Shown piece after piece: positions 56,721 to 64,000 of a DNA stretch of 64,000 bases. The stretch is from Alphaproteobacteria bacterium (GTDB lineage Bacteria > Pseudomonadota > Alphaproteobacteria > Rhodobacterales > Rhodobacteraceae). The first letter of the stretch is position 1. Each line of letters begins with the position of its first letter. The notes beneath the pieces were generated by a model that was given only the letters and a program-made list of their open reading frames with translations, was not told the DNA's origin and ran no database searches. The DNA lies in NCBI GenBank assembly GCA_030427405.1, contig JAUHXK010000013.1:1-64000 (forward strand), written 5' to 3'. A program made the translations under genes and the position numbers.

Positions 56721-58118
56721 ATGAAGGATTCCAACACCAGTCTTTGGCGCGGGCAGGAACGCAGCAGCTGGATCAGGCTGCGCACGCTTATCCTTTTGCG
56801 TTGGGTTGCGATTTTCGGTCAGATCACCGCCATCACGGTTGCGCAGCATACCTATCATGTCCAGCTTGAGCTTGGGCTGTGTTTCCTGGCCATCGGCGTT
56901 TCTGTCATGGGCAACCTCACCGCGATCTTGCTGTTCCCGCGAAACAAACGCCTGTCCGAATACGAGAACTTTCTGATGGTGCTGTTCGACCTGCTCCAGC
57001 TTTCGTTCCTGTTGTATCTTACCGGCGGGCTGAACAATCCCTTTGCGCTGCTGCTGGTCGGGCCGGTAACGATTTCGGCCAATGTCATGAGCACGCGCTC
57101 GACCCTGATCATCGGAAGCGTCGCAGTGGTTCTGGCCACGCTTCTGGCGCAGTTCCACATGCCGCTTAGGACGGATCTGGGCCTGGTTCTGGACATTCCC
57201 GAGGTTCTGCTGTTCGGAAACTGGGCCGCCATCGTGATCGCGATTGTGTTTCTCGGGGCATATTCGCACCGCGTCAGCTCAGAGGTGCAATCCATGTCTG
57301 AGGCTCTGGCCGCAACCCATATGGCCCTGGCCCGCGAACAAAAGCTGACCGATCTGGGCGGCGTTGTGGCCGCCGCCGCGCATGAGCTGGGCACGCCGCT
57401 GGCGACGATCAAGCTGACAAGCGCGGAACTGATCGAAGAGCTTGACGACCGGCCGGACCTGAAAGAGGACGCGGCCCTGATCCGCGAGCAGGCCGATCGG
57501 TGCCGGGACATCCTGCGTGACATGGGACGGGCCGGAAAGGACGACCTGCATCTCAGGCAAGCACCCCTGTCAACCGTCATCCACGAGGCGGCCGAACCTC
57601 ATATCCATCGCGGCAAGCTGGTTCATTTCGACGAAGGACCCGGTGAAGAGGGCGATGTTCAGCAACCCTCGATCCTGCGCAAACCGGAAATCATCCACGG
57701 ATTGCGCAACCTGATTCAGAACGCGGTCGATTTTGCCCGGTCCGAGGTTTGGGTCGAGGCGGAATGGACCCCGCAACGCATCACGGTCAGCATCATGGAT
57801 GACGGCCGGGGGTATCCATCCCATGTAATCGGCCGTATCGGCGACCCGTTCATGCGCAGCCGCCGGACCGAAACCGACGGGCAGGCACGGCCGGAATACG
57901 AAGGGATGGGGCTTGGCCTGTTCATCGCCAAAACGCTGCTGGAACGCAGCGGGGCAGGGCTGGACTTTGCCAATGGCGCGGACCCATATCAGACGCTTAC
58001 CGACCAGCCGGACCGACGCGGCGCGATCGTCCGGGTGACCTGGCCGCGCAATCTGGTCGATGCCCAAACCGGCGACACGCCGGTTCCGTCCGGCGCAAAC
58101 CAGCACATCCACGCCTGA
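56721..58118 (+). CDS. regB: Redox sensor histidine kinase RegB/PrrB
   Basis: A 465-residue membrane sensor kinase with about six N-terminal spans. GGLNNPF (residues 102-108) is the quinone-sensing heptapeptide, His221 in AAAHELGTPL the phosphorylated residue, and Cys261 in DRCRDIL the redox Cys that corresponds to Cys265 of R. capsulatus. The ATPase domain carries NLIQNAVDFA and GMGLGLFIAKTLLE. All sensing residues are kept, so the protein should be able to read the quinone pool. Divergent from senC over 90 bases. Confidence 0.95.
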   Translation: MKDSNTSLWRGQERSSWIRLRTLILLRWVAIFGQITAITVAQHTYHVQLELGLCFLAIGVSVMGNLTAILLFPRNKRLSEYENFLMVLFDLLQLSFLLYLTGGLNNPFALLLVGPVTISANVMSTRSTLIIGSVAVVLATLLAQFHMPLRTDLGLVLDIPEVLLFGNWAAIVIAIVFLGAYSHRVSSEVQSMSEALAATHMALAREQKLTDLGGVVAAAAHELGTPLATIKLTSAELIEELDDRPDLKEDAALIREQADRCRDILRDMGRAGKDDLHLRQAPLSTVIHEAAEPHIHRGKLVHFDEGPGEEGDVQQPSILRKPEIIHGLRNLIQNAVDFARSEVWVEAEWTPQRITVSIMDDGRGYPSHVIGRIGDPFMRSRRTETDGQARPEYEGMGLGLFIAKTLLERSGAGLDFANGADPYQTLTDQPDRRGAIVRVTWPRNLVDAQTGDTPVPSGANQHIHA

Positions 58119-58197
58119 ATACCGAGGCCAGACGTTAAGGCCCTGTTAACCATTGCACCGCATAGTGAACCGCGTTTTCAACGGGGCAGGGGCATAC

Positions 58198-59706
58198 ATG
58201 GCCGACTGGATCATTCTGGCCGCAATCAGCCTTGTTTCCTCGGGCTTTGCTGTACAATGGCTTTTGCCACGGCGGCGCAATCGCAACAACACGTTCGGGC
58301 TGCTGTCGCCGACATCCCTTTTTGATGCGGTGTTCCTGTTTGACGGCGATCGCCTGATCAGCCATTCGGACATCGCGCTTTCGGGGTTTGAAGCCGTGTC
58401 CGACTGGGGCGATTTGCGCCGCCTGTTGCGTCGTGATTTTCCCGCTTTTCCCGACACGCCCGATATCGTGCGCGACCAGGGAAACCTGGTGGTCTCGGCA
58501 ATTGATTTCACGGTCGAGCGTGAGGTTCTGTGCGAATGGATCGACGGCATCGTCCGGGTACAGCTGCGCGACCTTTCCGGGGCGCCAACGCCGAAAACGC
58601 GTGACCCCGATGACCCGATCCGCCTGGCCATGGAAACGGCACCTTACCCTGTCTGGCTCCTGGATAACACCGATACGGTACGCTGGTGCAACGCCGCCTA
58701 TGTCGCCCTGGTTCGCAAGGCGCGCGGTCAGGATACAGACCTGACCGACCCCCTGTTTCCCACAGGCGGCGAGGGAACCCTGTCTGGTAAAAAAACGCGC
58801 CAATCCATTCCGGTCGACGGCAGCAAAAGCAGGCTTTGGTATGACCTGACCTATGTCGACCGCGAAGAGGGCAGGCTGTGCTATGCCGTTGACATCAACG
58901 CCATTGTCGAGGCCGAAACCGCCCAGCGCAAATTCGTTCAGACCATGACAAAGACCTTTGCGCAATTGTCCATCGGGCTGGCCATTTTTGACCGCAACCG
59001 GCAATTGGCCCTGTTCAATCCGGCGTTGATCGACCTGACAACACTGCCCCCTGATTTCCTGAGCTGCCGCCCCAGCCTTTCCAGCTTTTTCGACCGTTTG
59101 CGCGACCAGCACATGATGCCGGAACCCAAGAACTATCGCGGGTGGCGCGACCAGATGAACGCGCTGCTCGAAGCCGCACAGGACGGGAACTACCAAGAGA
59201 CCTGGTCGCTGCCGTCCGGGTCGGTCTATTCGGTGCGGGGCAGGCCGCATCCGGACGGTGCGGTCGCCTTTTTGTTCGAAGACATAACCGCGGAAATCAC
59301 CCTGACGCGCCGGTTCCGGTCCGAGATGGACCTGATGCAATCCATCCTGGACCGCCTGGCCGACGCAATTGCCGTGTTTTCCGATGACGGGACGCTGGCC
59401 TTCACCAACCACGCCTATCACAGGCTGTGGGGCGAAAGTGACGAGGTCGGGTTCGAACCCGCAACCGTTCTTGATGTCACCCGTCACTGGCAAGAGAACT
59501 GCCTGGCAACACCGGTCCTGGGCGAAATCCGCGATTTTGTCGCGATGCGGGACAATCGGGCCGACTGGTCCGCCGAAATTCGCACCCGCGACGGCACCGC
59601 GCTGACATGTTCGGTCAACCCAATGCAAAACGGCGCGACCATCGTTCGCTTTTCGCAGGAACAACCGACTGTCAGAAACACCGTATTGCAGAAAATCCGG
59701 GCCTGA
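58198..59706 (+). CDS. Membrane-anchored multi-PAS protein without a kinase core (DivL-like?)
   Basis: A 502-residue protein with one N-terminal span (WIILAAISLVSSGFAVQWL) and then at least three PAS-like units, with cores METAPYPVWLLDNTDTVRW, SIGLAIFDRNRQLALFN and LADAIAVFSDDGTLAFTN. It ends shortly after the last PAS unit; no H-box, HATPase or GGDEF motif follows. AGGGG seven bases before the ATG at 58198 fixes the start. The place just before tsaE is, from memory, where divL lies in other alphaproteobacteria, so a shortened DivL-like regulator is possible. That is inference. Confidence 0.72.
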   Translation: MADWIILAAISLVSSGFAVQWLLPRRRNRNNTFGLLSPTSLFDAVFLFDGDRLISHSDIALSGFEAVSDWGDLRRLLRRDFPAFPDTPDIVRDQGNLVVSAIDFTVEREVLCEWIDGIVRVQLRDLSGAPTPKTRDPDDPIRLAMETAPYPVWLLDNTDTVRWCNAAYVALVRKARGQDTDLTDPLFPTGGEGTLSGKKTRQSIPVDGSKSRLWYDLTYVDREEGRLCYAVDINAIVEAETAQRKFVQTMTKTFAQLSIGLAIFDRNRQLALFNPALIDLTTLPPDFLSCRPSLSSFFDRLRDQHMMPEPKNYRGWRDQMNALLEAAQDGNYQETWSLPSGSVYSVRGRPHPDGAVAFLFEDITAEITLTRRFRSEMDLMQSILDRLADAIAVFSDDGTLAFTNHAYHRLWGESDEVGFEPATVLDVTRHWQENCLATPVLGEIRDFVAMRDNRADWSAEIRTRDGTALTCSVNPMQNGATIVRFSQEQPTVRNTVLQKIRA

Positions 59707-59747
59707 ACCGGGTTGCAGCCATCCCGGCACAGGTCCATTGTGCCGGC

Positions 59748-60221
59748 ATGACCGCGCCGCTTGCCTTGACACTGACATCCCCGGATGAGACCGCCAATCT
59801 TGCCACCCGGATCAAGGACCGGTTGTCGCCGGGGGACATCCTGTTGCTGAACGGTGTTATCGGCAGTGGCAAAACCCATTTCGCACGCAGCCTGATCCAG
59901 GCGGCGATGACCCGCCCCGAGGACGTGCCGTCGCCGACATTCACGCTGGTTCAGCAATATGACACAGAGCTGGGCGAAATCTGGCATGCGGACCTGTATC
60001 GCCTGACCGCGGCCGAAGAAGTTGATGAATTGGGTCTGACAGAGGCCTTTGACACCGCCATCTGCCTGATCGAATGGCCCGATCGGCTGGGCTCGGCGCT
60101 GCCGCCCTCGGCGCTGACACTGGATTTCCGGACAGAACCGGACCAGGCCGAGGATACGCGCGTCGTGACCGTGACATGGACCGACCCGAAATGGACTGAA
60201 AAACTGGAGACCATTGCATGA
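59748..60221 (+). CDS. tsaE: tRNA threonylcarbamoyladenosine biosynthesis ATPase TsaE
   Basis: A 157-residue P-loop ATPase that works with TsaB and TsaD in making t6A. Walker A reads NGVIGSGKTHFARSL; SPTFTLVQQYD and WHADLYRL are the other family motifs. It starts 41 bases after the PAS gene and its stop overlaps amgK (ATGA). Confidence 0.94.
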   Translation: MTAPLALTLTSPDETANLATRIKDRLSPGDILLLNGVIGSGKTHFARSLIQAAMTRPEDVPSPTFTLVQQYDTELGEIWHADLYRLTAAEEVDELGLTEAFDTAICLIEWPDRLGSALPPSALTLDFRTEPDQAEDTRVVTVTWTDPKWTEKLETIA

Positions 60222-61222
60222 CCAACAGGGCAGTTCTGGCCGAAGCGCTGATTGCACGGACACCCTGGGCGAACGCCACGCGCGCGCCGCTGGCCGGGGA
60301 CGCCTCGAACCGCAGGTATGAACGGTTGACCGATCCCGACACGGGGCGCACCGCGGTCCTGATGGACGCCCCTCCCGAAAAAGGCGAGGACGTTCGCCCC
60401 TTTGTCCGGGTTGCGAATTATTTGCGGTCGCAGAACCTCAGCGCGCCGGAAATCTATGCCGAGGACGCAGAGTTCGGGTTTCTCTTGCTGGAGGATCTGG
60501 GAGACGACCTTTTCGCCCGCGTGCTGAAGAAAGACCCCGGCAAGGAACGCGAACTGTACGAGGCGGCGACTGACGTTCTGGTGCACTTGCACGCAGCGCC
60601 TGTTTTGTCGGTGGACAGCTATGATCCGGCCTTGATGACCGAACTGGCCGCGCTGGCCTTTACCAAATATGCACAAGGCATTCTGGGCACCTGCGACAAG
60701 GATGCGCTGGATCGTTTTGACCACCGCTTTTCCGAGATCTTGCACAGGGAAACGCCGGGCAAAAGGGTGGTGGTCCAGCGTGATTACCACGCTGAAAACC
60801 TGATATGGTTGCCCGGTCGCGAAGGTATTGCGCGGGTCGGGTTGCTGGATTTTCAATGCGCCATGCTGGGGCATCCGGCCTATGACCTGGTGTCGCTCCT
60901 TCAGGATGTGCGGCGCGATGTTCCTGCCGGTATCGAAATGCGCATGATCGACCGCTACATCTCGGCAACCGGGTCCGACGCGCATGATTTTCGTACCGCT
61001 TACAGCGTGCTTGGCGCCCAGCGCAACCTGCGCATCCTGGGCGTGTTCGCCCGGCTGGCCACTGAATACGGCAAACCGCATTACGCGGACATGATCCCGC
61101 AGACCTGGGCGCATCTGATGCGAGACCTCGAACACCCTGCGCTGTTGCCGGTGGCCGATCTGTTGCGTGCCGCATTGCCGGAACCCACGCCTGAAAACCT
61201 GTCCCGGCTGAAACCGCAATGA
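60218..61222 (+). CDS. amgK: N-acetylmuramate/N-acetylglucosamine kinase AmgK
   Basis: A 334-residue aminoglycoside-phosphotransferase-like kinase. GDASNRRYERL binds ATP, VVQRDYHAENLIWL is the catalytic loop and LLDFQCAMLGHPAYDL the metal site. In the cell-wall recycling pathway it phosphorylates MurNAc at the anomeric position. The next gene is murU, which uses the product, and this pairing supports the assignment. Confidence 0.9.
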   Translation: MTNRAVLAEALIARTPWANATRAPLAGDASNRRYERLTDPDTGRTAVLMDAPPEKGEDVRPFVRVANYLRSQNLSAPEIYAEDAEFGFLLLEDLGDDLFARVLKKDPGKERELYEAATDVLVHLHAAPVLSVDSYDPALMTELAALAFTKYAQGILGTCDKDALDRFDHRFSEILHRETPGKRVVVQRDYHAENLIWLPGREGIARVGLLDFQCAMLGHPAYDLVSLLQDVRRDVPAGIEMRMIDRYISATGSDAHDFRTAYSVLGAQRNLRILGVFARLATEYGKPHYADMIPQTWAHLMRDLEHPALLPVADLLRAALPEPTPENLSRLKPQ

Positions 61223-61905
61223 CCCGCAAACCGGATGCCGTCATGCTGTTTGCCGCCGGTTTCGGAACGCGCATGGGCGCGTTGACCAAAACCCGGCCCA
61301 AGCCCCTGATTGAGGTGGCCGGTAAGCCCCTGATCGACCATGCGCTGGATTTGACCCGGGATCTGGAACCCGTGCGCGTGGTGGCCAATGTGCACTATCT
61401 CTCGGATCAGCTTGAAACATATCTGGCGCCGCGCGATGTCCTGATCTCGCGAGAGGTGCCGGAAATTCTGGAAACCGGGGGCGGCTTGCGGGCGGCCTTG
61501 CCGCTGCTGGGTGCAAACACGGTTTTCACAATGAACACCGACGCGATCTGGGCCGGACCCAACCCGCTGATTGCCCTGCGAGACCATTGGGACCCGACCG
61601 AAATGGATGGGTTGCTGATGTGCGTTCCCATTGCGCAAACCGTTGGGCATGCTGGTCAGGGCGATTTCACGCTGGACCAATCCGGTCGGGTCACACGCGG
61701 CCCGGGGCTGGTCTATGGCGGTGTTCAGATCCTGAAAACCGATGGCCTGCATGACATCCCCGACACAGCCTTTTCCCTGAACCTGCTTTGGGACCGGATG
61801 CAGGCCAGCGGGCGGCTTTTCGCGCTGCAATATCCCGGGCGGTGGTGCGATGTCGGACGGCCCGAAGGGATCGCACTGGCCGAAGGGCTGCTGGCGAATG
61901 TTTGA
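61219..61905 (+). CDS. murU: N-acetylmuramate alpha-1-phosphate uridylyltransferase MurU
   Basis: A 228-residue nucleotidyltransferase. The UTP-binding motif LFAAGFGTRMGALTKTRPKP and GKPLIDHAL are at the N terminus; TMNTDAIW carries the metal-binding Asp. It makes UDP-MurNAc from MurNAc-1-phosphate, bypassing the first committed steps of peptidoglycan synthesis and with them fosfomycin. Coupled to amgK by a four-base overlap; its last eight bases overlap addB. Confidence 0.9.
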   Translation: MTRKPDAVMLFAAGFGTRMGALTKTRPKPLIEVAGKPLIDHALDLTRDLEPVRVVANVHYLSDQLETYLAPRDVLISREVPEILETGGGLRAALPLLGANTVFTMNTDAIWAGPNPLIALRDHWDPTEMDGLLMCVPIAQTVGHAGQGDFTLDQSGRVTRGPGLVYGGVQILKTDGLHDIPDTAFSLNLLWDRMQASGRLFALQYPGRWCDVGRPEGIALAEGLLANV

Positions 61906-64000
61906 GGCCACATCCGCCCCGCGCGTGTTCGCCGCCCCGCCTGGTGTGGATTTCCCGCGCGTTCTGGTCGACGGCCTGCGGGCTCGGTGTGCCGATCAAC
62001 CGCCCGAGGCGCTTGCGCGAGTTCAACTGGTGGTCAACACGCGCCGTATGTCCCGCCGTATCCGCGACCTGTTCGACCAGGGACCGCCCTGCCTTTTGCC
62101 CCGGATTTCGCTGCTTACGGACCTGGGCGAACGAACAGACCTTGCGCATGTCCCGCCCGCCATTGCGCCATTGCGCCGAAGGCTGGAGCTGACACAGCTG
62201 ATCTCGGGCCTGTTGGACCGCCAGCCGGACCTTGCCGCGCGGTCCTCTGTTTTTGACCTGTCTGACAGCCTGGCCGCGCTGATCGATGAAATGCAGGGCG
62301 AGGGCGTGACCCCTGATGCCATCCAGCAACTGGACATCAGCGACCTGTCGGGCCATTGGGCAAGAACACAGGCGTTCATCGGCATTGCCGACCGTTTCAT
62401 CAATGCCGGACCCGAAGCGATGGACGCCCAGGCCCGGCAGCGCCGCATCGTCGAGACGCTGATTGCAAGCTGGCGCGACGCGCCCCCCGAACATCCGGTC
62501 ATTTTGGCCGGGTCGACGGGGTCACGCGGCACCACGCTGATGCTGATGCAGGCCGTTGCGTGCCTTCCGCAGGGGGCCTTGGTTTTGCCCGGGTTTGATT
62601 TCGAACAACCCGATCAGGTCTGGTCTCGTCTGGACAAGGCGTTGTCGGCAGAAGACCATCCGCAATTCCGGTTTCGCAAGCTGATGCACAGCCTGGGAAT
62701 CGACCCCGATCAGGTTGAACGCTGGACAGATGACGAGCCGCCATCTCAATCCCGCAACAGACTGATTTCATTGTCTTTGCGACCTGCGCCCATCACCGAT
62801 TCCTGGATGAATGAAGGCCCGGACCTGAAAGAGCTTGGCCCCGCCACCCAGGACTTGACCCTGGTCGAGGCACAATCGCCCCGCACCGAGGCGCTGGCCA
62901 TCGCCCTGCGTTTGCGCCGGGCCGTCGAAACCAGCCAGACGGCTGCCCTGATCACTCCGGACCGGATGCTGACACGGCAAGTCAGCGCCGCATTGGATCG
63001 ATGGAACATCGTACCGGATGACAGCGCCGGCCTGCCGCTGCAATTATCTCCGCCCGGTCGTTTCCTGCGCCATGCCGCGGGCCTGTTTTCGCGGCGGCTG
63101 GATGCCGAGGCCCTGCTGACCCTGCTGAAGCACCCGCTGTGTCACGGTGTCGGCGACCGCGGAGACCATCTGCGGCACACGCGCGACCTGGAACTGGACA
63201 TACGGCGATATGGTCTGCCTTTCCCCGACCCCGAGGGGCTGAATGCCGCGGCCACGCGCAAGGCGATCCCTGATGCCTGGATGAGGTGGGTTCAGGACCG
63301 GTTCTGCGATCAGCATATCGGTGGGGAACATCCGCTGACCGAATGGGTCCCGCGCCTGCGTCTTCTGGCCGAGGCGATCTCGGCCGGAACCGACGGGTCC
63401 GGTGCGGGGACGTTGTGGGACAAGAACGCCGGGCAAAAGGCGCTTTCGGTGCTGGAGTCGCTTGAACGCGAAGCCCCGCATGGCGGCTCGATGGATGCCA
63501 GCGACTTTGCCGACTTGCTTGGGGCCCTTCTTGCGGGCGAAGAGGTTCGCGACCGCGACGCGGCGCATCCGGGGATCATGATCTGGGGCACGCTTGAGGC
63601 GCGGGTTCAGGGCGCCGAGCTCTTGATCCTCGGTGGGTTGAACGAAGGCAGCTGGCCCGAGGTCGCCGCGCCCGACCCCTGGTTGAATCGCCAGATGCGC
63701 GATCAGGCCGGCCTGTTGCTGCCGGAACGGCGGATCGGACTGTCGGCCCACGACTATCAGCAGGCCATTGCCGCGCCCGAGGTCTGGCTGACCCGCTCAT
63801 GTCGGTCCGATGATGCGGAAACGGTTCCCTCCAGGTGGCTGAACCGCCTGACCAACCTGTTGCAGGGTCTTCCCGGCCAGGGCGGGCCCGAGGCGGTGCA
63901 GGGCATGCGCAACCGGGGCAAGACATGGTTGCAATGGGCCGACGCCCTGGAAGACGCCCCGGACCTGGCACCCGCGCACCGGCCTTCGCCCCGACCGCCA
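61898..64000 (+). CDS. addB: Double-strand break repair protein AddB (cut by the window end)
   Basis: The first 701 codons of addB, open to the right edge. The start MFEATSAPRVFAAPPG matches family N termini, and ATG at 61898 overlaps murU by eight bases. The frame contains the degenerate nucleotide-binding stretch AGSTGSRGTTLMLMQAV near residue 205 and EARVQGAELLILGGLNEGSWP near residue 570, typical of the inactive helicase-like core. The C-terminal nuclease with its iron-sulfur cysteines lies beyond the window. AddB pairs with AddA to process DNA ends for recombination. Confidence 0.93.
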   Translation, partial: MFEATSAPRVFAAPPGVDFPRVLVDGLRARCADQPPEALARVQLVVNTRRMSRRIRDLFDQGPPCLLPRISLLTDLGERTDLAHVPPAIAPLRRRLELTQLISGLLDRQPDLAARSSVFDLSDSLAALIDEMQGEGVTPDAIQQLDISDLSGHWARTQAFIGIADRFINAGPEAMDAQARQRRIVETLIASWRDAPPEHPVILAGSTGSRGTTLMLMQAVACLPQGALVLPGFDFEQPDQVWSRLDKALSAEDHPQFRFRKLMHSLGIDPDQVERWTDDEPPSQSRNRLISLSLRPAPITDSWMNEGPDLKELGPATQDLTLVEAQSPRTEALAIALRLRRAVETSQTAALITPDRMLTRQVSAALDRWNIVPDDSAGLPLQLSPPGRFLRHAAGLFSRRLDAEALLTLLKHPLCHGVGDRGDHLRHTRDLELDIRRYGLPFPDPEGLNAAATRKAIPDAWMRWVQDRFCDQHIGGEHPLTEWVPRLRLLAEAISAGTDGSGAGTLWDKNAGQKALSVLESLEREAPHGGSMDASDFADLLGALLAGEEVRDRDAAHPGIMIWGTLEARVQGAELLILGGLNEGSWPEVAAPDPWLNRQMRDQAGLLLPERRIGLSAHDYQQAIAAPEVWLTRSCRSDDAETVPSRWLNRLTNLLQGLPGQGGPEAVQGMRNRGKTWLQWADALEDAPDLAPAHRPSPRPP

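Overview
The window is GC-rich, tightly packed alphaproteobacterial chromosome, almost certainly from the Rhodobacteraceae (Roseobacter group). The case rests on a RegB/SenC/RegA redox cluster, the hemD-mic60-hemY order, the PAS protein-tsaE-amgK-murU-addB run, and the style of HU, DUF2853 and urt genes. I see no insertion sequence, prophage, CRISPR array or plasmid gene. Apart from one hexanucleotide tract it reads as stable core and near-core chromosome. Assignments come from reading the proteins and motifs; no database search was run.

Layout. 0.5-2.7 kb: catalase-peroxidase KatG. 2.9-4.6 kb: an SDR-type epimerase and a divergent methyltransferase. 4.6-10.4 kb: a CoA-ester catabolic operon (crotonase, ADP-forming acyl-CoA synthetase, acyl-CoA dehydrogenase) with a divergent GlxA/CdhR-type regulator, probably for a carnitine or gamma-butyrobetaine-like compound, then a class II aldolase-like protein. 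10.6-14.5 kb: a glucosylglycerate cassette with phosphatase, synthase and a convergent GH13 phosphorylase. 14.6-17.9 kb: adenine deaminase and AMP nucleosidase, translationally coupled. 18-20.4 kb: HU, an EamA exporter and coupled msrB-msrA. 20.4-25 kb: a hydantoinase-like protein, QueG, a GST and MtgA. 25.1-31.6 kb: gltD, a GFA-family gene and gltB in one operon. 31.8-34.7 kb: UppP, an NDUFA9-like protein, tRNA-Leu(CAG) and an FAH-family hydrolase.

34.8-40.8 kb holds the urea ABC transporter urtABCDE. 41.2-44.2 kb holds two uncharacterised genes, one a five-helix membrane protein. 44.3-47.8 kb is hemD-mic60-hemY, in which mic60 carries a long perfect hexanucleotide repeat. Divergent from it is tsaD-gpsA-yciI-EVE (47.9-50.6 kb). 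50.8-55.3 kb holds DUF2853, DUF899, AhcY, two small exported proteins and an HD hydrolase. 55.4-58.1 kb is regA-senC and divergent regB. 58.2 kb to the right edge is a kinase-less multi-PAS protein (possibly DivL-like), tsaE, amgK, murU and addB, the last cut by the window end.

Themes: nitrogen acquisition (urea uptake, GOGAT), osmolyte turnover (glucosylglycerate, betaine-like compounds), purine and SAM-cycle salvage, oxidative defence (KatG, MsrA/B), redox control (Reg) and envelope or membrane organisation (UppP, MtgA, AmgK/MurU, Mic60). The least explained items are the membrane protein at 41.2-42.9 kb, its Cys-rich neighbour, the PAS protein without a kinase core, and several strong inverted repeats between genes.
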